This document shows, piece by piece, positions 33,447 through 40,852 of a DNA stretch of 64,000 nt (positions are counted from its first letter, which is position 1; each line of letters starts with the position of its first letter). This DNA comes from Streptomyces albogriseolus (GTDB lineage Bacteria > Actinomycetota > Actinomycetes > Streptomycetales > Streptomycetaceae). The position numbers were made by a program, and so were the translations under genes. The stretch covers positions 163,394 through 227,393 of the forward strand of contig BMVA01000010.1 in NCBI GenBank assembly GCA_014650475.1. The letters run 5' to 3'. Below the pieces are notes generated by a model. The model was not told where the DNA came from, did not search any database, and worked only from the letters and a program-made list of their open reading frames with translations.

Positions 33447-34445
33447 CTACCGGTTCCCCGCCAGCCGGGACCCCTCCGATGTACGGCGGTAGAGCACCGA
33501 TCGGCCGGACCGGGCGCGGGCGACGAGGCCGGCGCGGTGCAGTACGCCAAGGTGGTAGGAGACCGTGGCGGCACTGAGGAAGTGACGTGCCGCCAGCTGC
33601 GCGGTGGAGGCCGGCTGTGCCAGCGCAGCGAGCAGCCCGGCGCGAGTGGGGCCGAGCAACTGCGCCACCTCGGCGGAGGGCGCTGCCGGGGCCATGGGGT
33701 GTGCACGGGCTTCGTTACGCACGGGATAGATCAGCATGGGGGGCCTGTCTCCGTCGCGCGTCGGGTCCAGCGCCACCCCCGGCCCAGGCGCGACGAGTGA
33801 CGGCACGACGATCACCAGCGGCACGGGCAGCGCGATCTGGAACCGGCTCTCGACGCGCAGGACGCCCTCGGCCCACCGGATGCCGGGGTGCAGGGAGTTC
33901 AGGAGCCGGGCCGCTCCATGCCGGGCCTGCACGGCGGCGCATCGGTCGACCTCCGCGTCGAGGGTGGCTTTGGCGGCTTCCCAGTGCGGGGCGAACGCCA
34001 GCTCCCAGTAGCGCCGCATCTCGTCCGCCAACTGCCGGGCCACGTGCGTCCCGCCCAGCGCCACGGCCCGCCGCACCCCCGCCGGCAGCTCGGAACCGGC
34101 GAGGCCGGTCCGCGGCCGCCCGTCACGCAACGCCTCCAGCTCGCTCAGGACACGTCCGGGCGGAGTGCACCGGACCCGCTCCAGTTCCTCCTCGACGGTG
34201 GGGGAGGGCCCGGACGGGTGTGGGCTGAGAAAGTCGGGCACGTACCCGCCCTCGTCCAGGGCCAGTTCGGACAGCAGCGGCAGCCGGGCCCGGCGCAGCA
34301 CGCGCCGTGCACGTGCGACCCACGGATCGGCATCCGGGACCGGTCGCAGGCCCCAGGGCAGCAGCGTCGCGGCGACCTCGTGCAACGGCGAGACCGCGAA
34401 GCGGGAGCGGGCGAGCCCGGCAGCGTCCACGGTGAGCTCGATCAT
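33447..34445 (-). CDS. ArsR-type winged-helix regulator with N-terminal DUF5937-like domain
   Basis: 332 residues. The last ~80 form an ArsR-like winged helix (LLGPTRAGLLAALAQPASTAQLAARHFLSAATVSYHLGVLHRAGLV). The first ~230 residues are a helical domain common in actinobacterial ArsR-like regulators (DUF5937), with MIELTVDAAGLARSRFAVSPLHEV at the start. No cysteine metal site is seen, so it is probably not a metal sensor. No adjacent target is obvious; the divergent gene encodes a secreted Cys-rich protein 320 bp away. Confidence 0.8.
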   Translation of the reverse strand: MIELTVDAAGLARSRFAVSPLHEVAATLLPWGLRPVPDADPWVARARRVLRRARLPLLSELALDEGGYVPDFLSPHPSGPSPTVEEELERVRCTPPGRVLSELEALRDGRPRTGLAGSELPAGVRRAVALGGTHVARQLADEMRRYWELAFAPHWEAAKATLDAEVDRCAAVQARHGAARLLNSLHPGIRWAEGVLRVESRFQIALPVPLVIVVPSLVAPGPGVALDPTRDGDRPPMLIYPVRNEARAHPMAPAAPSAEVAQLLGPTRAGLLAALAQPASTAQLAARHFLSAATVSYHLGVLHRAGLVARARSGRSVLYRRTSEGSRLAGNR

Positions 34446-34765
34446 GATCCTCCCGCTGTCTGATCCCGCCGGTCCCGTGGCCGTCCGTTCGAACCTGCTC
34501 GAATCGTCGCACGTGACGTCGCGGTGGCAGACGTGATCGGCCCAGACTGGTGGTCCGCGGCCCGCGGTCCGCAGGCCGACGGAGCCGAGGGGGACGCGGG
34601 TGTGCGAGGGACGCGAGGGGTCCGTCGAGACGATGCCACGGGGCGACCTGCGGCCCTTCGTCCAGCACCAGTTGAACGGCGCTCATGCTCACACGACCTC
34701 GTGCCCGTCATGCCCGACGCCGAAGGAACCGCGGCAACGCACGACCGACAACTCCAGGAGGACCC
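34446..34765. other. Divergent promoter region
   Basis: 320 bp between the ArsR-type gene (-) and the secreted protein gene (+). An 81-codon frame at 34524-34769 lacks a plausible start and codon use and is not called. AGGAG at 34756-34760 is the ribosome site of the next gene. I see no strong dyad. Confidence 0.55.
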
Positions 34766-35125
34766 ATGAAGATGACCAAAAAGTTGGGCACTGCGCTGTC
34801 GCTCGCCGGCACGCTCACCCTCGGCAGCATGGTGATGGCGGCTCCGGCCGAGGCCAGCAGCTACTGCGCCTACCAAGGCTCCGACAGGGCCTGCGGCGTC
34901 ACGTACAGCACCTACGACGTTCACGAGGTCTGCGACAACGAGGCGGACGGGAACGGGGTCTACGCCTACTTCTACGACAAGTGGGGCGGCATCAACCGTG
35001 TGAACGACGGCAACGGAAGCGCTTCGGGCTGCGGTCGTGAGACGTGGGACCACAACGGCATCTACGCCATAGAGATCTGCGAAGACGACTGGGGCGATGA
35101 CACCTGTGTCTACAAGCGCTACTGA
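34766..35125 (+). CDS. Small secreted Cys-rich protein
   Basis: 119 residues, ATG 34766 with AGGAG 5 nt upstream. A signal peptide (TKKLGTALSLAGTLTLGSMVMAAPAEA) ends near residue 30. The mature ~89 residues contain six Cys, enough for three disulfides, and many Tyr/Asp/Trp/Gly (YCAYQGSDRACG, CEDDWGDDTCVYKRY). This resembles small extracellular inhibitors or binding proteins of Streptomyces, but I recognise no family. It stands alone at the edge of the integrated element and ends in a strong hairpin. Confidence 0.7.
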   Translation: MKMTKKLGTALSLAGTLTLGSMVMAAPAEASSYCAYQGSDRACGVTYSTYDVHEVCDNEADGNGVYAYFYDKWGGINRVNDGNGSASGCGRETWDHNGIYAIEICEDDWGDDTCVYKRY

Positions 35126-35251
35126 ACGGTCTGCGTTGCCTGTCCGTCGGAAGTCGGTCACCTTGCGGACCACTTGGCGGGGAAGCCGTAACAGCCGTCG
35201 CCTGTGTACTGCCGTAACGCAGACTCCGCGCAGCAGCTGAACGTGGATGTC

Positions 35252-35284
35252 AGAGGCCCCGAACCCTGATGGTCCGGGGCCTCT
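35252..35284. terminator. Hairpin left of attL, possibly the original tRNA-Arg terminator
   Basis: AGAGGCCCCG (35252-35261) pairs with CGGGGCCTCT (35275-35284). It ends the secreted-protein gene and lies 8 nt from the tRNA 3'-end duplicate on the side where tRNA-Arg transcription would have stopped before integration. Confidence 0.75.
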
Positions 35285-35292
35285 CCGCTGGC

Positions 35293-35334
35293 GCCCCCGG
35301 CAGGATTCGAACCTGCGACACTCGCTTGAGGAGA
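35293..35334 (-). repeat. attL: partial copy of tRNA-Arg(CCT) 3' half
   Basis: 42 bp matching 38045-38086 with two mismatches (29 identical, then 5, then 6). It covers the anticodon loop to the 3' end of the tRNA. Sequence to the right diverges and cannot form a cloverleaf, so it is an attachment-site scar, not a second tRNA gene. Confidence 0.85.
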
Positions 35335-35641
35335 TCGACAGTTCCTCGGTACGGCCAAGGAACCACCCGGTTACACCGGCCATATCGGATCACCTGAGGG
35401 CTGTCCCGCTACTCAACCCTGGGCAGGCCCAGGGTTGAGTGCTGGGACGGCAGGCCCCGATATCGGGCGCGGCTGCCTGGCCGTCATCGGACAGCAGATG
35501 CTGGCATGATGATGCTCATGACCTTGTACCGAAAGGCCGATGCCGCGTAGACGGCCCGGCGCGCTACGCGCTGAAGAGTCTCCTCGTGTCCCTTGGAGCT
35601 TGCCCCCAGACCGGATCCACGGCGTCTCGTCCCGAACCAGC
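35335..35641. other. Left interior of the element, no supported gene
   Basis: 307 bp from attL to the first element gene. Open frames here have no credible start or codon use. A short dyad CAACCCTGGGCAGGCCCAGGGTTG (two 9-base arms, around 35414-35437) could act as a hairpin. Confidence 0.5.
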
Positions 35642-36007
35642 GTGGCGATAGATCGGGTAGAGAGACTCTCGGACGACTACTACCTCTACCCCGGCGCTAC
35701 CGACCGCGCGCTGCGGCGATATAGAGCGTTTCTGCAACCACCGGGCCGACGACCCCTGTATCCGCAGGAGACGGGGTGTTCATGCCGTGGCTGTTCCTTC
35801 GAGGACGTCCGACACGCCCGCGATGTGCTTGAGGAAGTCTTGCGGCAGTTGCCACCCAGGCCACAGGCCGACCTCAAAGACCGAGTGCATGCCCTGGACG
35901 TCAGGTATGTCGAGCGCACACTGCCGGATCAGTTCGCGGCTCATCGTCAGTGGCGTTCCGACCGCTGGTGGCGGCGCCGCCTGGCCGACGGTCCGGAAGG
36001 TCGGTGA
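35642..36007 (+). CDS. Hypothetical element protein with Cys cluster
   Basis: 121 residues from GTG 35642 (VAIDRVERLSDDYYLYPG). Acidic/aromatic start, a TGCSCRGCSFED cluster with three closely spaced Cys (~44-50) that could bind metal, then helical Arg/Leu-rich sequence (ARDVLEEVLRQLPPRPQADLKDRVHALDVRYVERTLPDQF). Codon use is Streptomyces-like. It lies between attL and the transposase remnant. I recall similar unnamed proteins in actinomycete integrated elements. The start is uncertain, since the frame is open upstream. Confidence 0.5.
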   Translation: MAIDRVERLSDDYYLYPGATDRALRRYRAFLQPPGRRPLYPQETGCSCRGCSFEDVRHARDVLEEVLRQLPPRPQADLKDRVHALDVRYVERTLPDQFAAHRQWRSDRWWRRRLADGPEGR

Positions 36008-36050
36008 GGAGTTCTGCCCTGGCCTTTAAGCAGCGGTGGAATGATCAACA

Positions 36051-36839
36051 CGTGGCTGGTGTGATCACGGCGTCGCAGCGTCCTGGATAGGGCGGTCCAC
36101 CGGGCTGAGCCCGCGCTGCTTCGGCAAGCTTGTGACCGCCATGCGCCGCGAGGGAGCGGACATGGCCCGCCGAGGCCGGCCGTGGAGCCTGCCCTTGGAG
36201 GACCGCGTTTTGCTTGTCGCGGCTTAGTATCGCACCAAATTGACGCTGCGCCAGCTCGCGCCGCTGTTCGGAATCTCGAAGTCCGTAGCCGGTCGCATCC
36301 TTCACCGTCTCGGGCCGCTGCTCGCATTGCAGCCGCGCCAACGGTTCCACAAGGGCACCGTGCACATCGTGGACGGTGCCTTGGTGCCCACACGTGACCA
36401 CATGGTGGCTGAGCAGTCGAAGAACTACCGGTACTCCACCAATCACCAGGTCGTGATCGACGCAGATACCCGGTTGGTGGTCGCAGTGGGCCGTCCCCTG
36501 CCCGGCAACCGCAACGACTGCAGGGCATAGGAGCTGTCCGGAACGAAGGCAGCTGTCGGCAACACCACGGTGATCGGCGACGGCGGCTCCTGCGGCACCG
36601 GCCTGGCGATACCGCACCGCCGCGACCGCGGCCAGGCCGAACTTCCGGCCTGGAAAGAGGAACACAATCGCTCACACCGCAAGGTCCGGGCCCGCGTGGA
36701 GCACACCTTTGCCCGCATGGAGAGCTGGAAGATCCTTCGCGACTGCCGTCTGAAAGGCGACGGCGTGCATTACGCCATGCTTGGCATCGCCCGTCTATAC
36801 AACCTCGCTCTTGTGGGACCAGGAGCGTGGCCGACGTGA
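36051..36839 (+). pseudogene. IS5-type transposase remnant (frameshift plus two stop codons)
   Basis: The reading frame encodes a typical DDE transposase in pieces: an N-terminus readable from GTG 36052 in one frame (VAGVITASQRP), then a shift near 36083 into the frame SWIGRSTGLSPRCFGKLV. That frame is broken by TAG at 36225-36227 and TAG at 36528-36530. Recognisable blocks are TLRQLAPLFGISKS, HIVDGALVPTRDH, NYRYSTNHQVVIDAD and RARVEHTFARMESWKILRDCR. The second TAG sits where relatives have Trp, so TGG to TAG. No terminal repeats could be found; the right end runs into the integrase near 36825. Confidence 0.82.
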
Positions 36840-37624
36840 CGACGGCCCGGGTGCGCAGCTGGCGCGGAAAGCTCCTCGCGGTCGGCGTCGGTGAGCCGTC
36901 GGTCGTCAAGGCGTACCAGCTGCTGCGTGCCCTGATGAACACCGCCGTGGACGACGAGCTGATCCGGCGCAACCCGTGCCGGATCAAGGGCGCGGACCGT
37001 TACGACGTGCCCGAGCGGCCGGTCCTCACGGTGGCGGAGGTCTTCGCCGTCGCCGACTCCATCGCGCCGCGCTACCGACTGCTCGTGCTCCTGGCGGCCT
37101 TCACCACCCTGCGGTTCGGGGAGCTGGCGGCTCTGCGGCGACGGGATATCGACCTGGAGGGGCTGACCGTCATCGTGCACCGTGCTCAGGCCGAGTTGCA
37201 GGACGGCCGGCTCTTTGACAAGGCGCCGAAATCCGCGGCCGGGGTGCGCTCCGTCTCCTTCCCGGCCGAACTGCTCGACGCGGTCACGCACCACCTGGAG
37301 CACTTCGCCGCTCCTGGCCGCGACGGGCACGTTTTCGTCGGGCCGCAGGGCGGGCAACTGCGGCGCAGCAACTTCCGCGACGACTGGGTCAAGGCCCGGA
37401 AGGCTGCGGGCGTCACGGCCGAGCTGCACTTCCACGATCTTCGGCACACGGGCAACACGTTGGCTTCGACGGCCGGGGCCAGTACGCGGGAGCTGATGAC
37501 CCGCATGGGGCACAGCAGCTCCCGGGCCGCGCTGATCTACCAGCACATGACCAGCGACCGTGACCGGGCCATCGCTGACCGGCTCGGGGCCATGATCCGT
37601 GAGGTCGGAGGAGAGGTCTCCTAG
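36827..37624 (+). pseudogene. Tyrosine recombinase (integrase), N-terminally truncated
   Basis: 265 residues of a phage/AICE-type integrase. The catalytic domain is complete: Arg in TLRFGELAALR, the H-x-x-R box HDLRHTG, GHSS, and the nucleophile Tyr in ALIYQHMTSD. The first ~110-130 residues (arm-binding and most of the core-binding domain) are missing and replaced by the IS end at ~36825. The GTG at 36827 is only a chance start. It is oriented toward the tRNA, whose 3' half it presumably targeted. Confidence 0.85.
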
Positions 37625-37677
37625 GTCTTGGACCTAACGGCCTTGCTGCGCTCTCGGAAGCCAGCGATGCTGGGCCG

Positions 37678-37962
37678 ATGCCAGGGCAGCGCAAAAGAAG
37701 ACATCGGCAGCAGGAACAAGCGCGGCGGGCCGCTGCTCGTTTCGCCCCTGACGCGGGTCGCTGGGAGGTACTTTTCGAGACCCAGGACGAGTCGGAATGG
37801 CACGCTCATATCCGCCGGCTCCGAGCGTCGGACCCACAGATCGACTGGGCGGCGACGCGGGTGGACAGATTCTGCGGGCGCCTGACGCAGCCGACCACCT
37901 TCCGGCTGAGCCACTTCGTGCCCAAGGCCACGCCCGTCCCGGACCATGACTCCTGCACGTAG
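37678..37962 (+). CDS. Small basic hypothetical protein of the element
   Basis: 94 residues, ATG 37678, 53 bp after the integrase. The N-terminus is very basic (RKRRHRQQEQARRAAARF); the rest is mixed with WEVLFETQDESEWHAHIRRLRASDP and a Trp/Phe-rich end. The composition fits a small DNA-binding or recombination-directionality-like protein, but no helix-turn-helix is evident. No ribosome site is clear. I recall similar short proteins downstream of integrases in Streptomyces. Confidence 0.5.
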   Translation: MPGQRKRRHRQQEQARRAAARFAPDAGRWEVLFETQDESEWHAHIRRLRASDPQIDWAATRVDRFCGRLTQPTTFRLSHFVPKATPVPDHDSCT

Positions 37963-37994
37963 TGGCACGCGTGTGGCACGACCCCGGACACGAC

Positions 37995-38037
37995 GAAGGG
38001 CCAGACCGGGAGTTAACCCCTCCCGAGCTGGCCCTTC
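37995..38037. terminator. Element-side hairpin next to tRNA 3' end
   Basis: GAAGGGCCAG (37995-38004) pairs with CTGGCCCTTC (38028-38037), with an inner CGGGAG/CTCCCG pair. It lies 8 nt beyond the tRNA-Arg 3' end and can end tRNA transcription, replacing the host hairpin displaced to 35252-35284. Confidence 0.75.
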
Positions 38038-38044
38038 TCGCTGT

Positions 38045-38086
38045 GCCCCCGGCAGGATTCGAACCTGCGACACCCGCTTTAGGAGA
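38045..38086 (-). repeat. attR: 3' half of tRNA-Arg(CCT)
   Basis: The tRNA-overlapping copy of the 42-bp attachment repeat, paired with 35293-35334. Integration kept the tRNA intact by supplying this sequence. Confidence 0.85.
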
Positions 38087-38116
38087 GCGGTGCTCTATCC
38101 CCTGAGCTACGAAGGC
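38045..38116 (-). tRNA. tRNA-Arg (anticodon CCT)
   Basis: 72 nt forming a full cloverleaf on the minus strand: 7-bp acceptor stem (GCCTTCG with CGGGGGC, including two G-U pairs), D-arm GCTC/GAGC, anticodon stem CCGCT/AGCGG with loop CTCCTAA (anticodon CCT), and T-arm GCAGG-TTCGAAT-CCTGC. CCA is not encoded. It decodes AGG. It is the integration site of the adjacent element. Confidence 0.95.
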
Positions 38117-38312
38117 GTGGTCGGCGGTCAAGCCGTGAGCGTCCTGGGTGGTGGCCGCGGGCCCGGTTACGGGGACAGCGGTGACCGCCGGGGCGCTCGA
38201 TCCACAGGGTACCGGATCGGAGTCCGGGCGGGCGGGGGACGGGGAGGGGAGAGCCGCCTCGGGCCGCCGACGGCCCCCCCCACCCCTCGACCTCCAGCCC
38301 TCCCGAGCAGCC

Positions 38313-39125
38313 TCAGGCCTTCCGCCCCACCCCTCCGAACATCGCCACCTCCGCCGGAACCTCACTGGAGTCCGGGCGCCACCGGTTGCAGGAGACCACG
38401 CCCGGCTCCAGCAGCTCGAGCCCCTCGAAGAAGCGGGACACCGCCCCCGGTGTCCGCTGCGTCAGCTTCGGGGTGCCGTTCTCGTTCCAGAAGGCGACCG
38501 CCGCGTCCACGTCCGGCATGTCCGGGCGGGTGATCGTGTGGGAGAGGACCAGGTGGCTGCCGGACGGGAGCCGGTCCATCAGGCTGCGCACCACCCCGTA
38601 CGCCTCCTCGTCGTCCTCGATGAAGATGACCACGCCCAGCAGGACCAGGGCGACCGGCTTGCTGAAGTCCAGGGTCTTCGCGGCCTGTTCGAGGATGGCG
38701 TCGATGTTGCGCAGGTCCTCGTCGAGGTACGCCGTGCTGCCCTCCGGCGTGCTGGTGAGCAGGGCCTCGGCGTGGGCCAGCACGATGGGGTCGTTGTCGA
38801 CGTAGACGACGCGGGAGTCGGGGGCGACGCGCTGGGCGACCTCGTGGGTGTTGTCGGCGGTGGGCAGACCCGTGCCGATGTCGAGGAACTGCCGGATCCC
38901 GCACTGTCCGGCCAGGTGCCGCACCGCACGGCCGAGGAACTGCCGGTCGGCGAGGGCGTAGTCGCCGATGCCGGGGTGCAGTGCGCGGATCTGGTCGCCG
39001 GCGGCCTGGTCGACCGGGTAGTTGTCCTTGCCGCCCAGCCAGTAGTTCCAGATGCGGGCGGTGTGCGGCTGGTCGGTCCTGATGCGCTTGCGCGCCTCGA
39101 GCGATGCCGCGGATATCTCCGTCAC
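38313..39125 (-). CDS. SAM-dependent methyltransferase (PF04672/DUF574 type)
   Basis: 270 residues, GTG start (complement 39123-39125) just ahead of TEISAASLEARKR. Conserved blocks are IWNYWLGGKDNYPVD, the SAM-binding FLDIGTGLPTADNTH, VVYVDNDPIVLAHA and LVLLGVVIFIEDDEEAY. This family is greatly expanded in Streptomyces; its substrates are mostly unknown. Cytoplasmic. It is the first gene of the right block next to the tRNA. The following gene on the same strand (39211-40503) is 85 bp away but unrelated. Confidence 0.87.
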   Translation of the reverse strand: MTEISAASLEARKRIRTDQPHTARIWNYWLGGKDNYPVDQAAGDQIRALHPGIGDYALADRQFLGRAVRHLAGQCGIRQFLDIGTGLPTADNTHEVAQRVAPDSRVVYVDNDPIVLAHAEALLTSTPEGSTAYLDEDLRNIDAILEQAAKTLDFSKPVALVLLGVVIFIEDDEEAYGVVRSLMDRLPSGSHLVLSHTITRPDMPDVDAAVAFWNENGTPKLTQRTPGAVSRFFEGLELLEPGVVSCNRWRPDSSEVPAEVAMFGGVGRKA

Positions 39126-39210
39126 TACGTCCTCCCAGAGCTGGCCGGCAGCTGTCAAGGAGCAACCTAGCGGGGTGAGTTGGGGGAGGGGGCCGCACCC
39201 CGGCGAGCGT

Positions 39211-40503
39211 TCACCGCGCCGACGTGCGTGTGACCCTCACCCGGTACTCGTCCTCGTCCCCCGCCAGCACCGCCACCCGTACCCCCTCCGCACGGTCCAC
39301 GAAGCTCTGCCCCGGCCTGAACGTCGCGTCCGACAGTTCCGCGTGCACATTGGGGGCCCGGGTGCAGCCGCCGCTGTCCCGGGTCGCGTCGTGCACGGTG
39401 ATCGGACCCATGCCCGTGTCCACGTCCGCGTCGACCCGGTAGACCAGGACGCCCGGCCGGCACACCGCCTCGTCGTTCCCGTCGCGCGTGCGCAGTTCGA
39501 CCGCGTACCCGGAGTGCGCGTCGAGCGGGACGAAGAGCAGCTTGGGGCCGCCCGCGCGGGCCAGCGGCGTCAGGACGTACTCCCGTGAGCCGCGCTGGGC
39601 CACGCAGCTCACCTGGGACGTGTCCAGCCAGCCCAGCTTCCACTTGTGCCAGGCGAGGAAGTCGTTGTTGGCGCCCCAGTCCTCGCTCATGATGTCCCAG
39701 TGGCCGACGGCGCCGCCGCCGTCGGCGGTGTAGAGGTCGGGCAGGCCGAAGACGTGGCCGTTCTCGTGGGGCAGGACGCGGTAGCCGGTGCGGTCGTAGG
39801 AGCCGGAGCCGTCGTCCTGGCGGGAGTAGACGAAGGACGCGTTGGAGAGGGGGGCGCCGTCCGCGGTGGGGGCCTCCTCGTTGCCGGCGAAGGTGACGGA
39901 CAGGACGGTGTCCAGGGCGGCGGGGCCCGCGTTGGGGGTGACGAGGACGTTGACCAGGTCGTACGCCTGGAAGTCCACCTCCGTGTCGGCCTCGGAGACG
40001 ATGTCGCGGATCAGCTCCCGGTAGCCGGGGTCGAAGGGGGCGCCGCGCTCTATGCCGTACTGGCGGAAGGACTTGGGCATGCGCAGCCACTCGGGGACGG
40101 GCAGTTCGGGGCGGTAGTCGAGGCGGCCGTAGGAGCTGGTGGTGAACCACTCGCGGGTCTGCGGGAAGAACTCGCGGTAGCGGTCCAGGGCGTCGCCCTC
40201 GCCGGGTGCGTCCGAGAAGTCGATCATCAGGGTGAGGGCGCGGACCGTGCCGGTGGAGCGGGTGTAGCCGGGGTCCGTGGGGATGCCCTCGGACATCTGG
40301 ACGTCGCGGTCGCTGCCGATCATGCAGGGTCCGTGGGCGGAGCTGCGGGAGAGGGCGCTCGGGCCGGCGCCGGGGGCGGTGGTCGTCGGGGAGAGGTGGC
40401 CGTTCCCGGCCGAGCTGCAGACCGCGAGGGTGAGGGCGGCGACGGAGCCCAGGGCGGCCAGGCGGCGCGGGGATATCCGGCCTCGGCTCGGCTGCGGCTG
40501 CAT
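39211..40503 (-). CDS. Secreted M6-family zinc metalloprotease
   Basis: 430 residues. A signal peptide (RRLAALGSVAALTLAVCSSAG) may include a lipobox-like Cys. The catalytic zinc motif is HENGHVFGLPD, that is H-E-x-x-H with a third ligand after G-x-x, followed by GHWDIMSEDWG with the Met-turn. M6 peptidases include immune inhibitor A and many streptomycete extracellular proteases. The ATG at 40503 sits directly before the signal; the 64 codons upstream in frame are not conserved. A CRP-like palindrome lies 197 bp upstream in the shared divergent region. Confidence 0.87.
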   Translation of the reverse strand: MQPQPSRGRISPRRLAALGSVAALTLAVCSSAGNGHLSPTTTAPGAGPSALSRSSAHGPCMIGSDRDVQMSEGIPTDPGYTRSTGTVRALTLMIDFSDAPGEGDALDRYREFFPQTREWFTTSSYGRLDYRPELPVPEWLRMPKSFRQYGIERGAPFDPGYRELIRDIVSEADTEVDFQAYDLVNVLVTPNAGPAALDTVLSVTFAGNEEAPTADGAPLSNASFVYSRQDDGSGSYDRTGYRVLPHENGHVFGLPDLYTADGGGAVGHWDIMSEDWGANNDFLAWHKWKLGWLDTSQVSCVAQRGSREYVLTPLARAGGPKLLFVPLDAHSGYAVELRTRDGNDEAVCRPGVLVYRVDADVDTGMGPITVHDATRDSGGCTRAPNVHAELSDATFRPGQSFVDRAEGVRVAVLAGDEDEYRVRVTRTSAR

Positions 40504-40699
40504 GGGGGACCTCCGCTCCGCACGGCAGCCGCCGTCTCCGACTGCACCCTCGTGATCACCCTGCGTCACGGGTCGGGGGTGCGCTCGCCGGGTGGTCCGA
40601 TCGAGTCCGGTGCCGCCCGGCGGCGGGGGCGCTGTCGTCGGGGCCGTCGACCTCGGCGATCGTCCGCCGGGCCGGCGCGTTGACCGGCCTTCCACATGG

Positions 40700-40717
40700 A
40701 TGTGACCTGGGTCACAT
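40700..40717. promoter_or_regulatory. Perfect CRP-like palindrome
   Basis: ATGTGACC-TG-GGTCACAT contains TGTGA-N6-TCACA, the classic Crp-family site; Streptomyces Crp is reported to recognise GTG-N6-CAC. It is 136 nt before the TetR start and 197 nt from the protease ATG. Confidence 0.5.
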
Positions 40718-40743
40718 GGAAAACTTCCCGTCCGGGAAATAAC

Positions 40744-40800
40744 CGGGGATCGTTTCCCCGTTTACGCCTGTGTCCGCACGATCCGGGGACGGAATCCCCG
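40744..40800. promoter_or_regulatory. Twin palindromes, probable TetR operators
   Basis: CGGGGA-N5-TCCCCG occurs at 40744-40760 and again at 40784-40800. The second extends to an 11-bp perfect arm (40779-40805). Centres are 40 bp apart, about four helical turns. They lie 53-93 nt before the TetR start and suit autorepression by the encoded regulator. Confidence 0.6.
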
Positions 40801-40852
40801 GATCGCCGCAGACGCAGCACACACGTCAGAGCAACACCCGGAGGAGTGCACC

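Larger units (their letters stand above)
35293..38086. mobile_element. Decayed integrative element in tRNA-Arg(CCT)
   Basis: A 2.8-kb segment is bounded by the direct repeats of the tRNA 3' half. It contains an integrase fragment next to the intact tRNA, a degenerate IS5-type transposase, and two small genes. The integrase lies beside attR, as in AICEs and prophages using tRNA sites. Replication, transfer and excisionase genes are absent, so this is a remnant left by internal deletion. Confidence 0.82.
40504..40852. other. Divergent control region rich in palindromes
   Basis: 349 bp between the M6 protease gene (-) and the TetR gene (+), without a gene. It holds a CRP-like palindrome (40700-40717), TTCCCG-TC-CGGGAA (40725-40738), and two copies of CGGGGA-N5-TCCCCG (40744-40760, 40784-40800), all on the TetR side. 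Confidence 0.7.

Noticed and set aside
35293-35364. Second tRNA-Arg gene at the left repeat
   Set aside because: Only the anticodon-to-3' half is present; the bases that should form the acceptor and D-arm do not pair.
37946-38533. + strand frame crossing the tRNA-Arg gene
   Set aside because: It translates through tRNA and terminator sequence and is Arg/Pro-rich noise.
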